The notes beneath the pieces were generated by a model that was not told the DNA's origin, did not search any database, and saw only the letters and a list, made by a program, of their open reading frames with translations. The position numbers and the translations under genes are program-made. This document shows, piece by piece, positions 1 through 9,538 of a stretch of 27,237 nt of DNA. How positions within the stretch are numbered: position 1 is the stretch's first letter; every line of letters starts with the position of its first letter. The stretch comes from Phaeoceros laevis (taxonomy: Eukaryota > Anthocerotophyta > Anthocerotopsida > Notothyladales): positions 39,959-67,195 of the forward strand of contig JBNGIQ010009147.1 in assembly GCA_049999765.1 (NCBI GenBank). Direction: 5' to 3'.

Positions 1-736
1 CAGCTGCAGGTGTCGATCTCGCAGAAGTGGAAGAAGAAGACTCTGAGAGATGCAGCTTGGGGAGTGAGGATAAGTAAGCGCTGCGACCGGGGTCCCGATT
101 CGGATGCGATGCCAGCGGTAGACAGAGGGGGAGGTGGACATTCATTGCGCCGCACCAAGTGGCTCTTATAAGGTGCGTATTGGATCCACAGCGATTTCAG
201 CGCCCGCCAAAAAGTTGCCTGCAAACTGTGCGACCCTCGGCTGGCCCTCGAGGCCGGCGCCCTTCTAGCATCCCGACTCCATCGCCCCGTAAAATGGACC
301 CAGCGATCATAATGGGAGCCCAGGCCCCCATGCGCACTCAACTTGAGTTACTCTGGACCCGGAGCACCCGATGCCCCCGACCGCGGAGGACGAACCGCCC
401 GAGCCCCGCCTGCTTCCACGCTTACACTAGTACTACACCAGTGAGAATTTCCGCCACAGCAATTAGGTTCGCATCTGACAGGCTGCTTGTCAGTTTGCTG
501 TGCTGCACCACTTCGCGTAGTAATCTAAATTAAGATTTCGCTTCACTCAAAAATGAATCTCTCGTGGCCGACTACTTATTTGTGTACCACGCTACCTCCT
601 GCCGTTCTAGAAAGTTCAAGAATGAGACTTCAACAAAAGGAGTGGGAAGTACTGAATCAGTAAGTCTTAATTAGGAAATTCCACTCTAAACTTACACCAA
701 CGTCGCGACCGTTCCTCCACACGTCTGCCACATAAA
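1..736. other. 5' edge, no supported gene
   Basis: No gene can be supported here. Frame 1 is open from the window edge to a TAA near 171, and frame 2 is open to a TAA near 75 with an acidic end (DLAEVEEEDSERCSLGSEDK). Either could be the last codons of a gene lying upstream, but nothing decides between them. An open frame near 159-533 has no in-frame ATG at its start and an Arg/Pro/Ser-rich product typical of chance translation of GC-rich DNA. The end of the stretch is presumably 5' flank of the TGS1-like gene. Confidence 0.4.
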
Positions 737-743
737 TTGCGCA

Positions 744-807
744 CACTCACTCTCACACACTCACTCCCTCCCTCCCTCCGTAGGGGCCTCCCTCCCTCCC
801 TCTCTCT
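744..807. repeat. CT-rich low-complexity tract
   Basis: Two runs of (CTCC)n/(TC)n type pyrimidine repeat lie just before the TGS1-like start codon. The tract is in frame with the gene, but its translation (Leu/Pro/Ser/Thr repeats) looks like untranslated leader, which is one reason for choosing the ATG at 848. Confidence 0.7.
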
Positions 808-847
808 GCCACGTAAAAAATCGGTTCCAGGTCTTGATAAATTCAAA

Positions 848-1828
848 ATGGCTGGGGCCTGCGTCATGTCGCCGTGTGAAACCTTGGAGTGGAGACGGAA
901 GGACACAACGAGCACAAGTTGTCGGAGAAATTTGAGGCCCCTTCCGCCACTGCTCCCAACTCCAGAAAAATGTATGTTGAGGGTACGGATCCCGCTCATG
1001 ACCATGGAGGAATATAAAAAGGTAGTAGGCATGAACACAGAGGAGGCAAGGGCCATTGCCAAACTGTTTCCGTCTCATACATTGAAGACGTTTTCATACT
1101 CCAAGAGCAAATATGTTCCAAATAGTCTGCGGCACGGTGCGCGCCCCACAAATCACATTGAAGGTGCTCCAAGTGGCTCTATGGAGCTGGAGAGAAACCC
1201 TAGGCTAGCTAAATATTGGAGAGATAGACACAAGTTATTTTACAAATTCGAGTATGGCATCCAGTTGGATGAGGAGGGCCTATATTCAGTGACACCAGAG
1301 GCTCTCGCATGCTACCAAGCTGTACGGTGTGAGCCAAAGTCTCGCATAATTGTTGAAGGTTTTACACGAGTGGGCGGCAATGCGATCCAATTCGCACTTC
1401 GGGGGCACCATGTCATCGCAATTGACAAAGACCCTGAGAAAATAAAATGTGCCCAAGTAAATGCCGAAATCTATGGGGTGCACAACTCAATCAAATTTGT
1501 TGAAGGGGATTTTTTCGAAATTGGGCCCAAATACTCTGCCGACATAGTTTTTTTATCTCCTCCATGGGGAGGAGTGCAATACCGCAGCTTTATATACTAC
1601 TTAGGAAGACAAGCACTGACGCTTAATGTTGGAAAAACACTTTTCAAAGTGGCGCAAAGGATTGCTCTTAAAATTATAATGTATTTGCCAAGAAACACCG
1701 ATCTCCTGCAACTAGAGCAACTGTCACGCATGGGGGCAACCTCCATACAATGTGAAGTGGAATTGAATCACGTAGATGAACGTGCGATAGGTGTCACTGC
1801 GTACTATGGAAATTTTGATAGAAATTAG
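848..1828 (+). CDS. TGS1: trimethylguanosine synthase-like methyltransferase, intronless
   Basis: The 326-residue product matches the TGS1 catalytic core, which in the family methylates N2 of the m7G cap of snRNA and snoRNA to give the m2,2,7G cap. Visible landmarks in family order are AKYWRDRHKLFYKFEYGIQL (near 121), VTPEAL (148-153), the SAM loop IIVEGFTRVGGN (167-178), VIAID (189-193), the substrate motif LSPPWGG (236-242, with the cap-stacking Trp) and a C-terminal TAYYG. The SAM loop is odd: the family normally has VVDAFCGVGGN, so Asp is Glu and Cys-Gly is Thr-Arg. A usually conserved Trp after DEEG is Leu. The frame is open up to 737, but the upstream codons are low complexity, so the ATG at 848 is preferred. 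Plant TGS1 genes normally have introns and this copy has none, which suggests a retrocopy, although no poly(A) or flanking duplication was seen. Activity is uncertain. Confidence 0.85.
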   Translation: MAGACVMSPCETLEWRRKDTTSTSCRRNLRPLPPLLPTPEKCMLRVRIPLMTMEEYKKVVGMNTEEARAIAKLFPSHTLKTFSYSKSKYVPNSLRHGARPTNHIEGAPSGSMELERNPRLAKYWRDRHKLFYKFEYGIQLDEEGLYSVTPEALACYQAVRCEPKSRIIVEGFTRVGGNAIQFALRGHHVIAIDKDPEKIKCAQVNAEIYGVHNSIKFVEGDFFEIGPKYSADIVFLSPPWGGVQYRSFIYYLGRQALTLNVGKTLFKVAQRIALKIIMYLPRNTDLLQLEQLSRMGATSIQCEVELNHVDERAIGVTAYYGNFDRN

Positions 1829-2118
1829 CTACTTGTCAAACTGTATTTCTTTAAGAAAATGTAAACAAAATCTCCAATCTATAGTCATCCAAATGAGTGC
1901 CCAATCCTTTGTCTTTTTTGTGGCGAAAAATTTTATTTCACATAGCCTTTGTCTAACCATTGCACATGCATACCATAACACGCATTCAAAGACCTCAACC
2001 ACAAAGAGTGGGAGAAACTCGAACTTATAAATTAGAGGTCAGACCGCGACAACATATAGAAGCTTAAAGTCTGTCTCAATGAAAGGAGGGGAAGCACAAC
2101 TTCTTCCATCATGTCCTA

Positions 2119-2275
2119 ACAATATGCACAATAAACGCTTCATACATAGTAAACATCGTTCAAATTTAAAGCTCCTTTACAATATGCACAATAAACATTT
2201 AAAGCTCCTTTACAATATGCACAATAAACGCGCTGCTTCAGACATAGTAAACATCGTTCAAATTTAAAGCTCCTT
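2119..2275. repeat. imperfect direct repeat, three units of 60, 33 and 64 bp
   Basis: Three units each begin ACAATATGCACAATAAAC and end TTTAAAGCTCCTT. They run 2119-2178, 2179-2211 and 2212-2275. The middle unit lacks the internal CATAGTAAACATCGTTC segment that the outer two share, and the third carries a 4-base expansion. This fits tandem duplication followed by an internal deletion. Confidence 0.85.
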
Positions 2276-3055
2276 CATGGAGGACAACCGTGATAGAGAG
2301 GACATCACTTTCATGCACACAAATTTCACAATCATGTTGGAAGGAGCATGGCCGAGACCGAGCAAGCATTCTCTCATGATTATAGACACATGGGTGCAAG
2401 TGATTATAGTCTAAGAGGATCGCTAGAAAATGATACCTATTTCATAGAATTCAGACTAAGAAAAGTTGATCTATGGCTGAATTGTACATTTCAATTAAAG
2501 AAAGCAATCGCAAAACAAAGCCTACAAGACTAGGCGTTGGGCTCCATGCATACGGTGGGGTTTGGCAGGCCAATGTTGGGCTGGGCGCGACGAGGTTGGG
2601 GCATGGCAGGGTCTAGGCCCACTTTCGACCTTTTTTAGACCGAGGTCCTTCCACTGGATACCTTAGGGGACGCGAAGATGGACTTCTGGCTTCTAACTAC
2701 AACGTGAAGGCTTCCCTTTCCTTCCTTGCTACTGGTCGGTCTCTCCAGGCAGGGCACAGGGGCCGACAACGGCAGTAGAACCCCATACTTTCCGTGCACA
2801 TGCTTGCAAGTGCCAGGTTTGGTGTTTTTTCTTCCCATACCTCTGGCCATCTCAGCCGCAATTCACGCTCACAAAAGCACGAGTATCTGGACTCCCAACT
2901 ACCTTCCCCGTTGTATCATCCAGCAGCACCCGCCTTCATTGCTTGACCCTGCAGGCATGCTACCACCGCATGATGTATCATGACACAACAACGTTCCGTG
3001 CGATGCCGGCCCACCGCCCTTCTACGACCACTCCGCCTGGTTGTTAGATAGAGTA

Positions 3056-3076
3056 GTGTACAACATTGTTGTACAC
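3056..3076. repeat. perfect 9-bp inverted repeat
   Basis: GTGTACAAC, a 3-base spacer ATT, then GTTGTACAC. The arms are fully complementary. The repeat lies about 280 bp beyond the PPR stop codon, so it could be a 3' stem or chance. No function can be assigned. Confidence 0.7.
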
Positions 3077-3354
3077 GAAGAGAAAACCACTACGAGCATT
3101 CAAAAAGAAGAAAATACACCACACAGATCACAAGAAGTACGCACTACATTTAAGGCAAATGATCTTACACCATGACACGGCTGTGGCCAGAAACAGAATC
3201 CATTTTTGAACTCAACATGACCAAATCTTGACCTATAGCGGTGGTGCTTAACTCCTGGAATGGGAACTCTGGAAAAACCTGTCAACGACTACCGGGTAAG
3301 ACTGGGGAGGAAAGCCATCCCACATCATGTTGAGCACTCCATCGACAAGCGTTA

Positions 3355-6300
3355 TCACAGAAGCTGTTCATTGCTGCCCTCCGCTGCCTGAAATAGCAGT
3401 TCGCCGAGCTCATGTACTTTAGCATGAATATCTGTGATTTGTGGGTGGCTTGTATCTCCCACCAGAAAGCCATGCACTGTGTCTAAGTGTTCGACCCAAC
3501 TCAAGCCAGGCTTTTTCCAAGCTCCTGCATTCCGTCTAAGATCCTCCACCATGGTTGCATCCTCCCACATCTGAGCACGGGCGTAGATGTTGCCCATCAG
3601 CACATATGGGGCAGAGGATATGGGATCCAGTTTGACAGCGCACTCGAAGGCCCGTTTTCCAAGATCTACATTGCCGTACTTCTGGCAGGCACCAAGCACA
3701 GAACACCATAGTGCTGAGTTGGGCTGCATGGGCATTTGCTGCAGCAACTCCTCTACACGGTTGAATAGACCTGCTCGGCCAAGAAGATCTACTATGCAGA
3801 TGTAGTGCTCCACCGTCACACTGATGCTATGGTCTCTGCAAGCAGTGTTGAAGCAGTCTAGACCCACATTGACCAGGCCTGCATGGCTGCATGCTGCAAG
3901 AACAGGAAGTAAGATAACGCCATCCGGTCTAATACCTGCCTGCTGCATTGCTTCGAAGCACTGCAGGCTCTTTTCACCTTCCCCTTGCCTGGCATACCCT
4001 GCAAGTAATGCAGTCCATGAAAACACGTCATGCCGTTGGAGGCTGTCAAACAGACGCTGCGCATCCCCCATGCTCCCACATTTTCCATATGCATGGACAA
4101 GGGAGGTCGCCAATCTGGTGCTGAGATGGATTCCACTTGCGACCAATTCCTCATGGATTTGGAGGCATGTCTCCAGAGATCCAACGCTACTGCATGCGTG
4201 GAGGATGCTGAGGAAAGTCGCCTCGGTTGGCTTCACACATTGCTCTTTCATCGTTGCATACAGCTGCATTGCTTTCCGGACCTGCCCTTGCTCAGCATAT
4301 CCTGCAAGCATTGCTGTCCATGACACTACATCTCGGGAGGTGATTGAGTCAAACACACGCTCTGCATCCACCATGCTACCACATTTTGCATACATGTCCA
4401 CAAGAGCTGTGTTCACAAATAAATCGGAGCCATTACCACTCTCGACAATTTGTACCTCAATCTTCTTACCCTTGTGCAAGCACTCTCTTTTAACCACTTC
4501 TCCGTCCACTAAAACACCTTGTTCACTGACTGCCAGGCTTCCACATGCTTTCAGCAGGCTGACAAAAGTTCGCTTGTTTGCTCTAAAGCCTTCTTCTTGC
4601 ATTTGCACATACAGTTCCAAAGCCTTCCCACCCTCCCCATTTTGAGCATATCCGGTTATCATGGCAGTCCATAATACTACATCACGTTGGGGCAACTCTT
4701 CAAACACACGCCATGCATCCTCCATGCTCCCAAGGTTCGCATACATGTGAACAAGAGTAGCTCGGACAAATAAATCTGATGCAAACCCACTTTCTACAAC
4801 CTCGTCGTGTACTTTCTTAGCCCTCTGAAGATATATCAGCTTCAATGATGGTTCACTCCCTAGTTTAGCTTGATCTATGGCTGAGCTACCACATGCTTTA
4901 AGTGCACTCACGAAAGTCCACATGTCTGGCCTCACACCCTCCTCCTGCATTTGTGTATAACACTGCATAGCCTTATCACCCTGGTTTTGCTGGGCATACC
5001 CTGCAATTAATGCTGTCCATGTAGTAACCTCGCGCTTGGGCAACATGTCAAAAGTTAGCTGCGCTTCCAACATGTCCCCACAACCAGCATACATCTGAAC
5101 TAAGCTAGCCATGACAACCCTGTCGTTGCCAAAGCCGAACCTTACAATGTCCCTCTGTATCTCCTTACCTTTCTCGAGGGAAGCAGGTTTCAACACTTCA
5201 GCATTAACAGAAATACTTTGCTCCTCAGCAGCGAGGCTGCAACATGCTTTTAGAGCACAAACAAATGTCCTACCATTTGGCGTCACATCTTGCTCTTGCA
5301 TTTTTAAGTATAATGCCCAGGCCTTCTCACCCTCTCCATGCTGAGCATACGCGGCCAGCATAGTTGTCCAAGCTACAACATCACGATATGGAAGTGTGTC
5401 GAACACATATTGTGCCTTGACTAGACTTCCACAGTTTGCATACATGTCAACAAGCACGGCTCCAACAAATGCATCTGAATTGTAACCAGTTCGGGCAACT
5501 TCAGCATGAATCTCCTGACCTGTTTGTACGCATCGCAGCTTAACCACTTCTCCATTAAGAAGCTTACCCGGCTCTCTAACTGCCAAGCCACCACATGCTT
5601 TGAGAGCAACAACAAACGTGCGGTTATTTGGCTTCACACCTTCCTCCTGCATTGTGCCGTACAGTTGCAGGGCCCTTTCCTCCTGGCCCTGCTCAGTGTA
5701 TCCTCCTATTAGAGCTGTCCATGTTACAACATTTCGCTCAGGCAATGCGTCAAATACCTGCTGGGCATCCGACAAAGCCCCACAGCTAGCAAACATGTCA
5801 ATAAGAGCGTTCACTACAATTAAGTCAGCATTGAATGGCTGCAGTGCATAGATTGCCCTGCCCATTTGCAAGCTTTTTACTTTGACATGCTCGCCAGTCA
5901 TCACAATTCTTTCTTCGACGGCAGCTAAGCTGCTACATGCTTTGAGGGCAGATGCAAAGGTGCGGTTAGTAGGAGTGACACCCTCCTCCTGCATTTGAAT
6001 AAAAAGGTTCAAAGCATTCTCACACTGCGCGTGCTGAGCATACCCAGCTATTAGCGCGGTCCAGGACACCACACCACGCTCTGGCAGTGTATCAAAAGCT
6101 TGCTGTGCATCGGACATGCTCCCACAGTTGCCATACATGCCAACAAGAGTGGCACCAACGAAGGAATCAAACTGACAACCAGCTCTGACCACTGCAGAGT
6201 GCATGGTCTTTCCTCTCTGCAGTAGGCAGAAGTTGACCATTTTGGTGCTCCTGGGCACAGATTCATCCATAACTGCTAAGCATCCACATACGTTGAGCAC

Positions 6301-7656
6301 ACTGACAAAGGTCCAGCTATCAGGCTTGACACCCGTTTGGTGCATTTGGGCATAAAGTTCCAAAGCTTTCTCGACATGTTCCTGCTGTGAATATCCTGCT
6401 ATCATTGCATTCCAGGACACCACATCAGGGCTGCACAATGTGTCAAACACCTGTTGTGCATCTCGCAGGCTCCCACAATTTGTATACATGGTAACAAGAC
6501 TGTTGCCAACGAACATATTATTTTCTATGTTTCTCTTAACAATTTCACAGTGTATCTTCTTGCCCTTTTGAAAGGAATCTAGCTTGACCCATTCTCCATT
6601 GATGTAAGTATCTGCTTCACTGGCTGCGAGGCAGCAACACGCCTTCAGCACGGCCACAAGTGTGCGGGTGTCTGGCATCACCCCTTGGCTGAGCATTTCG
6701 CAGTACAGATGCAGAGCTGTACTGCCTTCTTTTTGCTGTACATGGCCTGTTATCATTGCTGTCCATGTAACAGCATTGGTCTCGAGCAATGTATCAAAAA
6801 CCTGCTGGGCATGTGTCATGTCCCCGCACTTTGCATACATTTCAACCAAAGTGTTACCGAGGAAGATGTCCATTACTCCACCCCTTTTACGAACTTCTGC
6901 ATGCAGTTTCTTACCTCTCTCCAGGGCATTTAGTTTGGCCCATCGTCCGTTCACTAGTACAGCTTCTTCAGTGACTGCCAAGCTGGCACATGCTTTTAGC
7001 GTGCCAACAAAGGTCCGATCGTTTGGATGCTCACCTTCGTCCTGCATCCTAGCAAAGAGTTGCAACGCCTTCTCACCCTTCCCTTGCCTAGCATAGCCTG
7101 ATATCATGGCATTCCACAAAACTACATCCCGGTGAGGCAGTGTGTCAAATACATGCCATGCATCCAGCATGCTCCCGCAACTGGTGTACATGTTCACAAG
7201 TGTGGTTGCGACAAAGACATCTGACCCAAATCCCGCTTCAATAACTTGGGAATGGATATGTCTGCCTTTCCGCAGGCAACCTTGCTTTACCATCTCTCCA
7301 TCAACGAGAGTGCCTTGTTCCAGAGTTGCCATATTGCTGCATGCTTTAAGCACACCAAGAAAAGTGCGAGTGTTTGGCCTCACACCTTGCTGTTCCATTT
7401 GGGAATACAGTTCCAGAGCCTTCTCACTTTTTCCCTGCTGGTAATATCTTGCGATCATTGCATTCCAAGACAGCACCTCACGTTGAGGCAAAGTGTCAAC
7501 CAGCTGCCTGGCATCCACATTGGCCCCACATTTGGCATACACGTCAACCACGGCAGTGCCAACACAACAATCGAGTGGGATGGCAGTCCTGCCAGCATCG
7601 GCATGCAACTTGCTGCCACCTAACAACATCACACTGTGAAAGCCCATTGAACACAT
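3355..7656 (-). CDS. PLS-class PPR protein, E1/E2 type, 1433 aa
   Basis: Pentatricopeptide proteins of the PLS class bind organelle RNA sequence-specifically, and E/DYW members specify C-to-U editing sites. Eleven successive modules are seen, each with a W-T/N-A-M/L-I-x-G-Y core, a TFxxxLKAC segment and an LVxMYAxCGxxxDAxxVFD segment. The first nine are about 117 residues instead of the usual ~101, because each carries a ~16-residue insert of the form xVNGExVKxxxLxxG after LKACxSLA. The last two are canonical. The end carries E1/E2-like sequence (YVLMGNIYARAQMWEDA, then KPGLSWVEHLDTVHGFLVGD) and stops with no DYW domain, so editing would need a DYW partner supplied in trans. The gene has no intron. 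The frame is open to 7671, but that codon is GTG; the first ATG is at 7656. No targeting peptide is evident from this start, and frame-shifted PPR sequence lies just upstream, so the true N-terminus may be lost or longer. Confidence 0.94.
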   Translation of the reverse strand: MCSMGFHSVMLLGGSKLHADAGRTAIPLDCCVGTAVVDVYAKCGANVDARQLVDTLPQREVLSWNAMIARYYQQGKSEKALELYSQMEQQGVRPNTRTFLGVLKACSNMATLEQGTLVDGEMVKQGCLRKGRHIHSQVIEAGFGSDVFVATTLVNMYTSCGSMLDAWHVFDTLPHRDVVLWNAMISGYARQGKGEKALQLFARMQDEGEHPNDRTFVGTLKACASLAVTEEAVLVNGRWAKLNALERGKKLHAEVRKRGGVMDIFLGNTLVEMYAKCGDMTHAQQVFDTLLETNAVTWTAMITGHVQQKEGSTALHLYCEMLSQGVMPDTRTLVAVLKACCCLAASEADTYINGEWVKLDSFQKGKKIHCEIVKRNIENNMFVGNSLVTMYTNCGSLRDAQQVFDTLCSPDVVSWNAMIAGYSQQEHVEKALELYAQMHQTGVKPDSWTFVSVLNVCGCLAVMDESVPRSTKMVNFCLLQRGKTMHSAVVRAGCQFDSFVGATLVGMYGNCGSMSDAQQAFDTLPERGVVSWTALIAGYAQHAQCENALNLFIQMQEEGVTPTNRTFASALKACSSLAAVEERIVMTGEHVKVKSLQMGRAIYALQPFNADLIVVNALIDMFASCGALSDAQQVFDALPERNVVTWTALIGGYTEQGQEERALQLYGTMQEEGVKPNNRTFVVALKACGGLAVREPGKLLNGEVVKLRCVQTGQEIHAEVARTGYNSDAFVGAVLVDMYANCGSLVKAQYVFDTLPYRDVVAWTTMLAAYAQHGEGEKAWALYLKMQEQDVTPNGRTFVCALKACCSLAAEEQSISVNAEVLKPASLEKGKEIQRDIVRFGFGNDRVVMASLVQMYAGCGDMLEAQLTFDMLPKREVTTWTALIAGYAQQNQGDKAMQCYTQMQEEGVRPDMWTFVSALKACGSSAIDQAKLGSEPSLKLIYLQRAKKVHDEVVESGFASDLFVRATLVHMYANLGSMEDAWRVFEELPQRDVVLWTAMITGYAQNGEGGKALELYVQMQEEGFRANKRTFVSLLKACGSLAVSEQGVLVDGEVVKRECLHKGKKIEVQIVESGNGSDLFVNTALVDMYAKCGSMVDAERVFDSITSRDVVSWTAMLAGYAEQGQVRKAMQLYATMKEQCVKPTEATFLSILHACSSVGSLETCLQIHEELVASGIHLSTRLATSLVHAYGKCGSMGDAQRLFDSLQRHDVFSWTALLAGYARQGEGEKSLQCFEAMQQAGIRPDGVILLPVLAACSHAGLVNVGLDCFNTACRDHSISVTVEHYICIVDLLGRAGLFNRVEELLQQMPMQPNSALWCSVLGACQKYGNVDLGKRAFECAVKLDPISSAPYVLMGNIYARAQMWEDATMVEDLRRNAGAWKKPGLSWVEHLDTVHGFLVGDTSHPQITDIHAKVHELGELLFQAAEGSNEQLL

Positions 7657-8060
7657 TCTGCGCACCCCCACCTTGCATGCAGAGGTTGCTTAGGGTGCCA
7701 TCAAGGAAGATCTCTGCTGCAGCTTGTCCATGCCTTTGCCTTCTTCCAGCCTGTTGTCCTGGCACTAACTGAGATGTTACAACGTGATAAAAAGCCTGCT
7801 GCGGGGCACAGACCACAAGAGCTGGAAGCCGCCTCCTCGAGTTGCCAGCTACTGCTCGACTGCAACCCGGCGACAAACCGGGCTCCAGGACTGTGGTGTC
7901 CGGTAGCCATACACGAAAACAATTGCTGCTTGTCCCAGTGCAAGCTTCCAGAAAGCTGTAATGCTTTGAGCTCCTGCTTGAGCAAAACTGCAATAACAGC
8001 ATTCGTCTTGTGGACGACGACCTTCCCTGCTTTTTTATCAGCAGGCTTCATCTGACCAGT
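7657..8060 (-). pseudogene. decayed PPR N-terminal segment
   Basis: Reading on the minus strand just upstream of the PPR start, a different frame gives EIFLDGTLSNLC followed by AQNVFNGLSQCDVVRW, a recognisable PPR helix pair. It breaks into the main frame exactly where the large protein begins with KLHADAGRTAIPLDCCVGTA. A third frame further upstream gives ARFVAGLQSSSSWQLEEA, resembling the TFVxxLKACSSL segment. The segments are in the right order but in different frames, and about one module seems missing. This looks like an eroded 5' end of the same gene (frameshifts plus a deletion), or a sequencing error. An intron cannot reconcile the frames because the pieces overlap. Confidence 0.5.
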
Positions 8061-8835
8061 GACTTGATGACGGTCTGCGCTCGACTCCTTGGTAAGCGGT
8101 CTCCTACCTGCAGTGTAAGCCTCCCTGGCGGGCTCAAAGCAAACGTCGGGCTCGTGCATGATCTCTTGCCTCCTCTCCCATCTCAGCAAACAAAGCTAGA
8201 GACGGAGTCTGTAGTGCCTAACCAGGGTTCCGGAGTTCATCTCCACGCCTTGCAGTTGAGCAGAAAAATTACGCTGCTGCCCCTTGTCCTCCACGGCTAA
8301 CCAGTTCACACCCAGCCAAGGCAGGGAGTCGCTTTGCGTGGAAGTTAGTGCCGGGGCCCATGGCAACCGAATTTGACCGGACGCACATCCCTCTTCAGAA
8401 GGTGAGGCAACTCCTTCGCCAACATCAGGGCGGTGCTCGTCATATTCTTCCAAGTACTCCAAGTCACGTCAATCTCCTCTTCCCAGGTGGACCTGGTCTG
8501 GTTGGAAATAGTCAATACAGCTTGTCCCGACATCGGCATTGTAATGAAAGGATTCCAGTAGGGGATTCCATCTAGAACCTGCCCAACCATCATTCTGTTC
8601 CTCTGCTTCAAGCCGGCCTACCTGATAACAGGGACGAACCCCGTGATACAGATGCTCGGACGTTTGTGGGCCAGATCCAAACGTGTGGCCTGCTTGGATC
8701 AGCAGAGAAGGAACATCACACATTTGAAATTTTCCGGGCCTTCCATCGGTGCTCGAGTGCAAAAATAGAAGTCAGAACAGCAGGATTTCCACTTCATTTG
8801 ACTGTTACAAATCTGCAGCGGACGTTTGGACTAAC

Positions 8836-8911
8836 TTACTAATGGAGGCTACTCCCTACTGGGGAAGTTACTGGGGAAGTTACTAATGGAGGCTACTCCC
8901 TACTGGGGAAG
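8836..8911. repeat. 32-bp direct duplication
   Basis: An identical 32-bp unit occurs at 8836-8867 and 8880-8911. The two are separated by TTACTGGGGAAG, itself a repeat of the unit's tail. This is a recent local duplication in noncoding DNA. Confidence 0.9.
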
Positions 8912-9053
8912 TTACTCCAGAGAATCCTAGTTGATTCAGAGTCATGAGACGTGGGATTGACAAAAGCCAATCTCATGTGTTGATGAGCTAGTTGCTGTAT
9001 TGCACGGGAGATACTTTCAAAGGACCGATGTGCGCATTCAAACTTTTGATTCC

Positions 9054-9059
9054 TTTATT
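9054..9059 (-). terminator. possible poly(A) signal for the PME gene
   Basis: AATAAA on the minus strand, about 480 bp past the pectin methylesterase stop codon. Plant poly(A) signals are loose, so this is only a candidate. Confidence 0.2.
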
Positions 9060-9538
9060 GATAGGAAAAAGAATGGTGCTTCTGCCGCGAATGGGAAGAA
9101 GCTCATGTAACAAGTGAATTTAACACAGCTTTGTCGACCTGGACTAGCTGACTACACATTGGTCAAGGCTGTTGGTGAAGGCCGGTAGGAGAACAAGCTT
9201 CAAAGGGTAGGTAGCACAGAAGACATCCTGCATCTGCCCACTCCAATCTTCCGTAATGCTCCTAGTCAAGCATCCACATAATGTACATTGCAGTTACGTT
9301 ACTGGCAGGTGCAGGCCCATACTCCACCAGAAAATCTTCTTCATCAACCTTTTGAGCCCATGAGCTGACGCCAACAGAGCCAGTGCCACAGTCCTACAAA
9401 AGAATAGTTTCTAGGGTTTACAGGGACGCTTCGAGCCTCTCCACCGCTAACAGAACCATATCCACATGCCCCGAAGGGAATGATACTGGGATGGATCTGT
9501 GTGCGTCATGTAAGGTTGAAAAACTGCAGAGTTGCTGC

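Larger units (their letters stand above)
1829..3354. other. intergenic between TGS1-like and PPR genes
   Basis: This 1.5 kb holds no supported gene. It contains the 3' flanks of the TGS1-like gene and of the convergent PPR gene, a 157-bp direct-repeat cluster (2119-2275), a GC-rich patch near 2530-2630 and a perfect short palindrome (3056-3076). Open frames here are all below 90 codons and resemble no family I recognise. Confidence 0.6.
8061..9538. other. intergenic and PME 3' flank
   Basis: There is no supported gene. The left part is the 5' flank of the PPR gene and the right part is the 3' flank of the pectin methylesterase. A 32-bp sequence is duplicated at 8836-8911. The minus strand has an AATAAA at 9054-9059. 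Open frames are below 100 codons, lack family features and overlap in several frames. Confidence 0.55.

Noticed and set aside
159-533. 124-codon open frame near the left edge
   Set aside because: It starts without an ATG, and its Arg/Pro/Ser-rich product is typical of GC-rich chance frames; no family recognised.
3824-4645. 273-codon plus-strand frame and many others inside the PPR gene
   Set aside because: They are antisense to the strongly supported PPR reading frame; the repeated module makes the antisense frames open repeatedly.
9408-9422. Second telo-box-like word (AGGGTTTA) near the PME 3' end
   Set aside because: It is not upstream of any start codon on either strand, so it is probably chance.
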